A DNA stretch of 64,000 nucleotides from Clitopilus passeckerianus (taxonomy: Eukaryota > Basidiomycota > Agaricomycetes > Agaricales > Entolomataceae), in NCBI GenBank assembly GCA_944990035.1, contig CALYLX010000026.1, positions 248,001-312,000 on the forward strand. Direction: 5' to 3'. Made by a program: the position numbers and the translations under genes. Shown here one piece after another: positions 54,840-64,000 of this stretch. Within the stretch, counting starts at the first letter, position 1, and each line of letters starts with the position of its first letter. The notes beneath the pieces were generated by a model. That model made no database searches, was not told the origin of the DNA, and saw only the letters and a program-made list of their open reading frames with translations.

Positions 54840-55543
54840 TGGGAACCGTCGGAGATGAGAAAAACGGGGAGACACCGACCCACGATATGGATTTATATCA
54901 TCATTTCAGCCTTGCAGCGAACGCATGCTTGGTCATCTTCGCTTTGTATCCCAACTGTTTGTATATTTCCGGGGATCAATGAATCTTCTTCCTCCCTTTC
55001 TGGTCGCGGCCTCCGGTGGAGTCTACTCTTATTCATCTACATGTCTAAATTAGAAAAAGCTATGCGATAATATGAGCTTCTACCTCAACCTTCTACAGCT
55101 AATCTCACCTCGTGGGATGGGCGTTGACTTGCCTCAGGCGTCAATCAAGCCACTTTGCCTCTTTCAGGAAAATGTTGTGCCGCGTGCGACCTCGGACACC
55201 TCACAGCCTGTCAAGACCCCTCTGCTGTCCATGACTACCTTTGGTATCTTCCCTCGAAGTCCTGTAATACATTGTAGGTCCATGTGGGTGTTTGGCCAGA
55301 GCAATGCTTGACATCCACAGCCACGACTTCCTCTAGCCAATGAGGGAAATCGTCATGATTTCCTGAGTCATTAACGCACCGCCCAAAAATCAGCGATTCG
55401 ACATTGTCGACCCATAAAACCCTGAATGGCTGTTCGAAGTCACCTCACTTTCTAAGATCACTTGTCCCCCTCGGTCTTCACAATCACATCCCACTTCGCA
55501 ATATCTTCTGTGGACGACCCCTCCTAATATCCCTTGCTCAACG
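54840..55543. other. Spacer between the two repeat genes
   Basis: No supported gene. A CATAAAA element near 55410 may be the TATA-like box of the next gene. Confidence 0.45.
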
Positions 55544-56130
55544 ATGAAGTCTTCCGAATCCAAAGGCACGACCAATGACGGCAACAAGATTACGATGTTC
55601 AAAGGAGCGGAAGGTATCTACTTTGCAGGCGGCTCTCTCTCAACCCATACCGCCACATACGAGTTCATAGGCAACCCCAAAACCCAAGTCGAGGATATAC
55701 CCGTTCCTCAAGGTCAGTCCCTACTCCACTCTCTTGCATGCACTTGCTCACTACTGTTGACTCACACAGGCGAGATTTCCATGTTTGAGCAATCTCGTGA
55801 GATTATTTTCGGCAAGGACACCAAGGTAGAGCAAGGCCAGCTTAAGGTCACCCAAACGAGCACGGAAGATGCGCTGGTCCTGCGACAGCCTGCCGGACTG
55901 AGAGTTGGGACTCGTGTTCCGAAGAACAATTTGACTTCACAGTGTGAGTCTCAAAATTGTGCTGCCGGCTTACAGTGGAAGTAACTCATTACGACTCCTC
56001 ACTAGCAATCCCGAAGACTGAGAGACTGGCGCTTCCTCCGCCAGGAGCGACGATGGCACAGCCGACGAGGATGAAGAGTGGCATGAAGCATATTTCGAGT
56101 TCTGAGGCTAGAAAGGCTGCGTGGAAGTAA
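55544..56130 (+). CDS. 155-aa protein with two I-[ST]-M-F repeats
   Basis: Exons 55544-55712, 55770-55943 and 56006-56130, with introns of 57 and 62 nt and consistent phases. Exon 1 encodes repeat 1 (KITMFKGAEGIYFAGGSL). Exon 2 starts with repeat 2 (EISMFEQSREIIFGKDTKV...LKV) after an intron inside the linker. The C-terminal exon is basic and Pro/Met-rich (PPPGATMAQPTRMKSGMKHI ... ARKAAWK). As in the gene at 54.4 kb, each repeat sits in its own exon, the linker is Pro/Gly-rich, and the tail is positively charged. No signal peptide or enzyme motif. Function unknown; see the finding on possible beta-solenoid formation. Confidence 0.65.
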
Positions 56131-56777
56131 GCAGGGCTCTTCTAGAAATTAGTCTTCGTTGCGAATCATTATTTACGAGGCTAGCTTTATTATCTTTTGT
56201 CGCCAAGCTATATGAGCTGGGAAGTTATTATGTAGCGATCATAGTGGCTCAGCTGCTACAATCATATATTTATTACTCGAAAGAAAAGCAGGATTTATAA
56301 ATGAGTAGCCCATAACAAGTGAATCATTCTGCCTGCCAATAAACACTTCCCGATAATGCCACGTCCGAGCGTCATATAGTCATAGAAATAATGAAGATAT
56401 ATGTAACGGTCCAGAGTATACAGCCTTTCTCGTCCGATGTCCACATCACCACCGAGGTTTTCGTTCGCTTCATCTGAAAGAGAAAGCCAAGACTTCATGA
56501 ATTAAAAAACGGCGATAAAGCGAACGTATAGAATTTGCGACACCTATTCAGCTCAGCCAACCGACTAGGCTATGCTCGAAGCCGCTGGGTTACGTATCCT
56601 GCCAGTGACTTCAGGCCAAAAGTCCACTGTCAATTCCTTTCATTGCTGCAATAAAACCACCAAGGTTTGAATGCAGCCCAAGCTAGAAAAAGATTAGAGG
56701 CGACACAAGCCTCCAGGAACCGTAAGACCATGGGGATAAAATATGGCGCAAACCTTGCCTAGAGAAATACTCTAAGT

Positions 56778-56857
56778 AGTACCTCCCCTGACTCGAACAG
56801 GGCGTCTCTCGGTCATGCTTTTACGGGGGGGAGCGCTGTCCGCTAAGCTATGAATTG
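56778..56857 (-). other. tRNA-like sequence or tRNA relic
   Basis: On the minus strand a perfect A-box consensus (TAGCTTAGCGG, 56850-56840) is followed about 40 nt later by a B-box-like GTTCGAGTC and a five-base-pair T stem (CCCTG/CAGGG). The acceptor 3' strand GAGGTAC has no partner at the 5' end, and no proper anticodon stem forms. It is therefore not called as a functional tRNA; it could be a decayed tRNA or the head of a tRNA-derived SINE. Confidence 0.4.
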
Positions 56858-57030
56858 TTCTAAACCCGGACACAAGGAAGCACTATTAGACAAGTAGATC
56901 TTCCAACGAATATTATCGTGGCCGATATGATTATACATCTAGCTGAACATGTACAGTCAACCATTCAAATTCTACACCACCACCCGGACGATAAATGCAA
57001 TCATGATGAATGCCCTAAATGCGCCCCGCC

Positions 57031-59447
57031 TCAAACATCCTTAACATATCTCCTTAAAACCTCACACACCCTCTCCCTTCTCTCAACCGTATCGAAGATA
57101 GTAGCATGATCAATCCCAGGCGTCCACAACACTTCAAGATCCCCGTATTTCCTCTCTTCCCTCCCTACTCCTCCTCTTCCGCCAATCGTCCCATTCCTCT
57201 TACCCTCCGAGTCGCCCTGGTGCACATCAACATCAAACAGGTTTCCCTCCTCCACCGCGGAATCAGACCCAACAGCCTCTGTCGAACGATCCCACCCCCA
57301 CCCTTTCCTAGCCCAACACTCCGTGGCCTTCTCCTCGCCTGTAAGGTACTTCCTCACAAGCTCCGCTGGTACGATCTGGTCCTCGCCAGCCAGTAGGACA
57401 GCCACATTCCGTCCTTTCCTCCCTTCCTCTCCATCTTCTCTCTCATTCTCCCCACCTCTCCTTTCTCCCTGTCCCACTCCTTCCAGCCCTCGTCTCGTCA
57501 TAACATCCCCTAACTCCCTCACACCCAACCACCCCTCCCTCCACCACATCCCCCTCCCCAACTGCCTGCCCACATCCGCATCTCTAGACGCAAAATACCA
57601 CAGTTGCCACTCCGCCGCCCGCCTCGGCTCGCGGTAGAGGAAGTTATACGCAATGTTTGGGAGGTGTAGAAGGATGGGGATGGGGTCGATGAGGATTATA
57701 TGCGCGATTCGGGACTGGAGGCGGAGGTGCATTTGTGGGAGGGAGGGAGGGTAGAGGATGTGGGTTGGGTAGCCGTCGGTAAGGGGAGGAGGAGGGGTGG
57801 AAGAGGAGGGGGTGGATGTCGGGATTCGTTCCGTGGTGGAAGCTAGGGTGGTTGGTCTGAACGAGGTAGGCAACAATGGAGGAGGTTGAGTTTCACCATC
57901 TCCCGGACCTTCGACATCCGAATCCGTTGAGCGACTCCCAGACGCCTCCACCCCCGGCGCTCTTACTCTCGATCTTTCCTCCTCCCCATTCTCTTCCTTC
58001 AGCCCACCATTGGGCATAGGCATCTCCTTAACCAACCCGCCCACCAAAAACGTCCCATAGCTATGCCCCATAACCACAACCTTCTCCCACCCAACACTCG
58101 CCAACACCCTTTCCACCGCCTGTACCAAAAACGGCCTCGGAGGTAACGGGGACGAAGTCATATGCGACGATATTGGTAGAAGCTCGAACGCTATGATCCC
58201 TGTTGTGTGCGGGAGGGAGCGGAAGAAGGGGAGGTAGGGGTATAGACCGATCTGGAGGAGAGGCGGCTTTAGTATGAGACGAAGGGGGAAAGGAGGAAGG
58301 GAAGGAAGGAGACGTACCCCGATTCCGTGTAAAAACACCACTGGCAACTCTTCGGCACCTGCAAGGTGTGGTCTGTACCACCACGGTAGCAGGACCTCCT
58401 CGGCTTTCCCATCCTTCCCAGCCGTTTCGTTCCGGAGGTCCATTAACCCCGTATTCGTCGACACTCCAGGTATCGCCAGCAGTGGACGCGGTGGGAAACA
58501 TGTGAACCATGTGTTGGAGAGTGTGTAGTGTCGGAACCCAAGCAGGAGGAGTTGGAGGGAGGTTAGAGTGTCGACGAGGCATACGATCTAGTAGAAAGAG
58601 TCGGTGTTAGTTCCTTTATTGGACAAGGAGGAGAAGCAGAGCTGGAGATGTACCATGTACCAGATAAACGGCCGGTGGAGGGCATTGACTGGGTCGTGCG
58701 TTACCCGCATGCTTGGGATTTCGTTCTCCATTTTCTGCTTCTTCGACTTCCAGAAGTTCTTCCAACCTGTAGCCTCTCCTTCTAACTCAACTTCATCGTC
58801 GTCGATCAATGTCACCCCAAACCTCTCTCCGACCCACTCCACATATTCCTGGATCTCAGTCTCGTATTCGCTCCCCTCTTCCGCAGTTATAGGCTCTGGG
58901 AGCGCAAAGACGGAGTGCACCCACTCTTCCACGTCTTTCCTCCTCACTCGAGTATTGAACGCAGATTTCGACGGTGGTTGTGACGTCGTGAGGGGAGATG
59001 GCCTAGAGTACGGGAAGAACCAATCCTGTGGGTACGTTGGATCCAATTCTTGAAGGACTGGATCGTCGCCACACTCTTCGAAGATCTTCCTTCGCTCGGC
59101 AGGTGTTGTTGGTGGGGGGCGGTAGGTTGGAGGCTAGTTACAGTAATTCCATCAGCTTTGGTACGTGTGGGTGAGGAGAGAAGGAAAGAGCATACTGCTT
59201 GCAATCTCCACCATCTTCTCTGACATAACATCCAGAAAACAATCTCTACCACTGCGTATGCCAGCAGAGCATACCCGAACCAGCCCAGAGATCCAGCGAG
59301 TATACCGCCTATAAACGGGACTTTTATCAGGTGCCAGTAGCCGAGTACATTGAGTGTCAGGACGAGCAAGCAAAGCAAAGGGATGGAACGGAGCAGGAGA
59401 ATTGAGAGGCGTATGAAGACGAGTTCGGGGGTTGTATTCCCTATCAT
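57031..59447 (-). CDS. Membrane-anchored alpha/beta hydrolase
   Basis: Start MIGNTTPELVFIRLSILLLR at 59447, with two or more TM helices (LLRSIPLLCLLVLTLNVL; GGILAGSLGWFGYALLAYAV). A cytosolic segment follows with DPTYPQDWFFPYSRP. An intron after IWYM joins to IVCLVDTLTSLQLLLLGF. The hydrolase core has PVVFLHGIG (oxyanion region), the nucleophile elbow GHSYG in VVVMGHSYGTFL, LLAGEDQIVP (likely acid) and TPGIDHATIF (likely His), so a full Ser-Asp-His triad is visible. A Ser/Pro-rich insert of about 100 residues follows the elbow. The stop is complementary to 57031-57033. Substrate unknown. Confidence 0.75.
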
Positions 59448-60059
59448 TGTGTTTAAAGTGGAGTTCTTTCTGTGTCTTTGAGCATGGGCTAGTAAGGTAG
59501 ATTGGACTTAGAATCCTAGAAGTTGATCTGGAGTGAGTGACGTCCGAGGGGAGTGTCAAACGTCAAACGCGTTGCGAAGACGAGAAGCATCGTAGGTAAG
59601 CAAGGATCGACGGACCGATGTCCGACCCAAGATCGCTAAACACCTTTGGTCAGTGCGTGGGAATGAAATGCCATTTGGCATTATCAGTCACCCCCAGCCC
59701 CAACCTGCGGGCTCTATTTCTTGCCATCCAGATTCTCGGTCTTGAAGCTCTTGAACATGGTCCCTCGTCAAAATTGTGCGAGTCTTAACAGCCGGAATAA
59801 TACTAGATCTCTCATATGGCTCTCTTTTTCCTGGATACAGTATGGAAGGCTTTCTACGTCACGATCGCCATTGCAACAATCAGCGTTCTCGGCCCTTGTT
59901 CTTTACCCGGGGATTATCCTACAATCCTTGCCTGAAAGCTCGGAGGGAAGGAAGGGGAACAAATTCCTCGTTCTTGCTGAGATGGGACATTTATATACTC
60001 GAGGCACTTTGGGCCCTGTATGCAACATGCATTTCCCTTCATGACTCCCGAAGAGCTCG
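59448..60059. other. Intergenic, nothing recognised
   Basis: No supported coding or RNA feature. Confidence 0.45.
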
Positions 60060-61160
60060 ACTTTACTCGCCATGTCGGACATGCAGTACTTATTGACATC
60101 TTTCGACCGATTGCTGGCTCAATCTGCTTTGGTGAGCCACATTAGCTACACACCATCCAGGTGTCTCTCTTGGACTGTTCGTCTATGCCTTCTACCTGAC
60201 TCGGTACGTATTCTGATCTCAGTGATACTGCTCGGATTCCGTTTCCTAACCTCTGTCCACCGCTAGCCGGCAAGGGCACCGTGGTTTACCCATGCAAATC
60301 GTAGTGACATCCGCTGCCCTCTGCTTCATCAGCGAGTTTGCAAGCTTCACCTCGTGAACCGCCGGTCTCTTGATATTCATGCAGGCATTCACGCACGAGT
60401 CGAACTACGGCAATAATGTCACCAAGAGGCGTCAAGTGGCCGATACTGTCGACCTGATATTTAAGATGACCACGTACGCAACATATTTTTCGGAATACCT
60501 TACGGGTTAGTCGCAGTTGGAATTCTGTCCCGTTTCTGAATCTCAAATAAAATGTCTCCTTCAGCTCAGTATTAGCGATGGTCTAGTGATCTAGCGCACG
60601 AGCACTCTATCCTGATACCACGATTCTCTTCATCCCATCGATCCTCGCTCCCATCGCATCTGTCCGTGAGTGTATATTATCATATGCCTAGAGCAACTCA
60701 AAGACTAACCGACGTTCTCGACTAGCATGTCTCTTCGTCGGATACACAATCCAGGGATCTCAACTGCCTCGGGTTATGCACCTAACCGTAGTTGGATATT
60801 ATCAGCTTTGTGCGGGTCAGTCCCTGTCACTTTTTACCAACGTTAGCACCACACTTCTAGTTGGGATAAGTTGTGGTACGTACCGGTTTGCTCTTGAAGA
60901 ACGTTGGTTTACATACCTGTAAACAGGTCACACCGAAGATGGCTCATCAGGCATCTGAACGAGATCAAGATGGAATATTCGCCAGCACAGAAGAAGATTC
61001 TCTTTATGCTCGAAACCGGATTTACATTCTGCGTCGTTCAGGTCTGTCTACTGTCTTAGTACCTCCCAAAGCAAAATGGGCTCATCGAACCTGGGGATTC
61101 GCAGTATTCTTCAAAGTCACCAACTCTTCGTGCTCCGCCCCCGTGGTCATTGGATGAGTG
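60060..61160 (+). pseudogene. Decayed multi-TM orphan membrane protein
   Basis: Recognisable fragments are GVSLGLFVYAFYLTR, IVVTSAALCFISEFASFTS, IPSILAPIASV then ACLFVGYTIQ, and SLFTNVSTTLLVGI. They stand in the order of an agaricomycete family of seven-TM orphan proteins, with remnants of splice sites (gtacgt at 60203, gtgagt near 60664, acceptors ending ctag). An in-frame TGA after FASFTS and further shifts break the frame. Assignment to this family is by resemblance only. Confidence 0.4.
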
Positions 61161-62319
61161 ATAGCTCGATTTCAGTTTGCCTTCGCTGCGAGCCTGTTTT
61201 AACTAGTCCTTCGGAAACATCTAATTAATATGGCTCGCCTTTACAGGCTAATTACACAATCATACTCCTTATACTCATCCGAACTAAGGCTTCGGTCACT
61301 GACAGCATGTGCACCATCGCAGAAAGCCGGTTTTGCATAGACGATCCCGTTGAACTCATGGTGTTTGCACCCAGCGATGAAAGGCATTCTATGGGCGCGG
61401 GTCATTTTGTCGATTAGCTGCGCCTGCCCCCAAGGGGCCGGATGCTCCCAGTGGCGTGAGTACTATGGAAAGTAGTTAGTGTTTTGTCTTGACGCGTGGC
61501 GCCACCCGGTCATAGGGGTCAAGACGTCGAATTGCTGATGGCAAAGACGCTACCGGCTCATGATACAGCTTTCAGTGATAATAGATACAGGAGATAGTTA
61601 GATGGAGAAAAGAGCGAGTGTTTATCATTCTCGAATCTAGGAGGTACCGAGAGCATGATGCCAACGGCCTAACAGGGAAAATGTGGAGGCAAGGTTACTA
61701 CGATTTTCTCATTCCGTCGATAGTCATCGTGCCCAGACTCAGATACTCCAGGTGTTCTCAGGCTCCCAATCTCCCTCTTGAACCATTGACGGCTAGATCT
61801 AAATTTATCTCCAGGAATGACCCTGGATCCAAAGTCCCTTAATTCACCACGCCTCATCCACATTTCATTGACGGACAGGTCGTGGGATATATTGTTCAAC
61901 CGCCGTTCCAAGGATCCCTCTCCCATTCAATGGTCGACGTGAATGGGACACGACCGACGACACTGGTAGCCAGGCTGGATGCCAGCCATGAGTTCGAACT
62001 TTCGCACATTCTTGGCCTGTTTATCGAGGTGTCTATTCGCTGCTCAATGGACTTTCCCCGCGCTGACAATTCCCCCAGTTCTTGCTTTCCGGTGCGTCAC
62101 TAGATCTTCCGTGTGATTCTGGAGCTGAGACAGACCCCAGGGATCCATATTTGTTTATTCGTGGTTTCGCTTGGAGTCATCTTCAGCCAGCGTCGCCAGT
62201 TATGGAGGAGTTCGTGTACCTGTTATATAATACGCCCAGGAATTGGTGGAAAATGGTGTTATAGTGCGGCCTGCTGAGCCTGTTTAGATATTAATACCCA
62301 TGTAATCGTTATTCACTCT
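61161..62319. other. Intergenic, nothing recognised
   Basis: Short open frames without support. Confidence 0.45.
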
Positions 62320-62811
62320 ATGGAGGAACCGACGCACATTTTAACGCCGAGAGAGTCTAACTATTTTCAGATTTATCGCTGCTTCCTGATCTGGTGTCGC
62401 AGAATTTATGTCGTGGTACTTCCCGTTTCTCTCGTCTTGATAGCTATCGGTACGTGGCAAGCAGTAGTTATTAATTTACTCTTTTCGGGTCTCGGTATAC
62501 CGCTTTTTGCTTGCTACAAGCACCCAACTCTTCTTCCGCCAGCTACCTTTCAAACCCTCCTGAGGCTCGTATCGGTGGTCCGCTTTATCCAGAATGTCAT
62601 CACCACGAGTTTGATTGTCCTCCGCATCTGGCTACAGCGTAGAGCCTCCGCCCAAGGAGGAGCTCGCTGTCTCGGCGCATTACTTGTTCACATTACACGT
62701 ATTTTTATTGAGAGCGCCGTGATCCATACTCTGGAACTTCTGGAACTCATCATTCTTGCTGCCAGAGATAGCAAGTGTAGTTTTACATGGCTCAGCCGGA
62801 CGCAGCCATGA
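62320..62811 (+). CDS. Orphan membrane protein, C-terminal half (possibly a fragment)
   Basis: An open frame of 163 residues that starts MEEPTHILTPRESNYFQIYR. Then come YRCFLIWCRRIYVVVLPVSL, LVSVVRFIQNVITTSLIVLR with IW, and VHITRIFIESAVIHTLELLE. These correspond to TM segments 4-7 of the agaricomycete orphan family ('YRC-x-x-IW ... RIW ... IIESG-x-x-YT'). The first TM segments are missing. It could be a truncated gene or a 3' remnant of the same family as the relic at 60-61 kb. No clear promoter was seen. Confidence 0.45.
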   Translation: MEEPTHILTPRESNYFQIYRCFLIWCRRIYVVVLPVSLVLIAIGTWQAVVINLLFSGLGIPLFACYKHPTLLPPATFQTLLRLVSVVRFIQNVITTSLIVLRIWLQRRASAQGGARCLGALLVHITRIFIESAVIHTLELLELIILAARDSKCSFTWLSRTQP

Positions 62812-64000
62812 TGCCTCCCCCAGCGAGCATATTTCCGACGTTCCATACGGACGTCGGTTAATAGGCAAATAGATGAATACATTCAACACTTCCATACTAT
62901 ACTTAAACTTTCAGTCATGCGTAGGATTTTACCTATGTACAAATAAACGGTAAACGGTAACTACTCAGAGACATTCGAGGGTGTTATATTATACTGGATG
63001 GGAGGTAAAAATCTTAATATTAAGCTTCTAATTCAAATTCTATGGACTGATGTTCGATAACCCGCCCCAACTCTGTTTATCTCGATTACATTCCGGTACC
63101 CTTATCAGTTGGCCTGGACCCTGACTAGTGACTCCTCGTGTGTGTCAAACCGGCGGAATATTGATAACATCAACCTTCTCAAATTACTGGGGTGCACGTC
63201 GACTGGCGGCGAGATTTGAGCACGCATGAGTATTAGCGTTCTGGTATCCCGTTTGTTCGACGGTTCACAGAAAACTGCAGTCGATCTGCAGAGCCATTTC
63301 TGCAGCTCAACTGCAGGCTACTTGCAGCATCTTCTGCAGTACGTGCCGTTAGCCATATTGTAACCTATACATTGTAGTTTAGATTTCATGTAGAGAACCT
63401 TTACATACATTTAATTGAACCATAGGCTACCTTTTCATCTGGATGCCCAAGTCTTGTGCGAAGCAACGACCGATCTTGGTCACTTGGGTGGTGAAATGTC
63501 GGGGTCTAAATAGTTTGATGGGTAAAGGTGCTTGGAAAAGCAATGAAGGATGAATGTAGCACTCTCAATTGAATTATGTCGAGATATTTAACACTCATCC
63601 GTGGTGTAAGTATAGCGTATAATGGACCTTCTGGGCATATATGTACAAAAATAATTCATGAAGACTTGGTCATAGGCCAAGCCAAGATTGCGGACGTTTC
63701 GATCTCCGCTTGAACTGTCACTCGCCCATTGACGCTACGTTGCGAGACCTTCAGCCCGCAATTCTGTATCATAAGAGGAGATTTTGGACACAGATATCGA
63801 GTAATTGAAGGTATTTGGTACTCTATCCTACTATTATAATCTTGAATAGCTCACATATATGTTCATCAGCATTAGATATTCACACTATTCAAGTACATCT
63901 AGATGACATGAGCGAAGCAATCAAATATCTTTTCAACACTATCTGGCAATCATAATGACATCTACCTCGTACTATGACTGGTCTTGGTCCAAGAAAGCTC
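62812..64000. other. Right-end non-coding region
   Basis: AT-rich; contains the CTGCAG cluster at 63275-63339 and a small GTAAACG-type direct repeat near 62945. No gene is supported. Confidence 0.5.
63275..63339 (+). repeat. Cluster of CTGCAG palindromes at about one helical turn
   Basis: CTGCAG starts at 63275, 63286, 63300, 63311 and 63334, with a TTGCAG at 63322. Start-to-start spacings are 11, 14, 11, 11 and 12 bp. Confidence 0.65.

Noticed and set aside
1..64000. CRISPR array, insertion sequence, complete LTR or TIR transposon
   Set aside because: No regular spaced repeats and no transposase or reverse-transcriptase motifs were seen on either strand; the window is eukaryotic nuclear DNA.

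Overview
This window reads as nuclear DNA of a filamentous basidiomycete, most likely a mushroom-forming agaricomycete. The evidence is dense genes broken by many 45-65 nt GT-AG introns, expanded F-box/LRR and BTB families, small cysteine-rich proteins with TATA boxes about 80 bp upstream, and orphan multi-TM proteins of the agaricomycete type. No bacterial, viral or CRISPR signature was seen, and no complete transposon. All gene models are manual splicing predictions.

Layout. 0-6.3 kb: 3' end of an amidohydrolase (+), a long coiled-coil protein (-), and two small secreted cysteine-rich proteins (-), one with knottin-like spacing. 8.4-13.7 kb: a TFIIIC WD40 subunit (-) divergent from a zinc-type dehydrogenase (+), then a small cysteine-rich protein (-) whose start codon is split by an intron. 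14-18 kb: an F-box-type gene, a relic of the same family and copies of a 13-15 bp dispersed motif. 18-26.4 kb: two cell-surface polysaccharide genes in divergent orientation, a fungal GT2 glycosyltransferase (-) and a KRE6/SKN1-type GH16 protein (+). 26.5-29 kb: a truncated F-box copy and the second split-start-codon gene (+). 29-37 kb: COG6 (-), a divergent ABC-transporter-like gene with degenerate nucleotide-binding motifs (+), and a SWIM plus RING protein (-). 37.4-44 kb: a tandem array of four F-box paralogues (-), the distal one a pseudogene. 44.2-49.6 kb: cis-prenyltransferase (+), BTB protein (-), large F-box protein (-). 50-54 kb: a recent two-copy F-box duplication (+). 54.4-56.1 kb: two small paralogues, each with two copies of an I-[ST]-M-F motif. 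57-59.4 kb: membrane-anchored alpha/beta hydrolase (-). 60-63 kb: decayed pieces of an agaricomycete orphan membrane-protein family. The right 1 kb is non-coding.

Housekeeping genes (TFIIIC, COG6, RER2-type, KRE6, GT2) are interleaved with fast-evolving lineage-specific genes. The strongest candidates for something undescribed are the split-start-codon cysteine-rich pair (13.3 and 28.6 kb), the two-repeat I-[ST]-M-F pair (54.4 and 55.5 kb), and the pseudo-ATPase-like ABC protein (32.6 kb).
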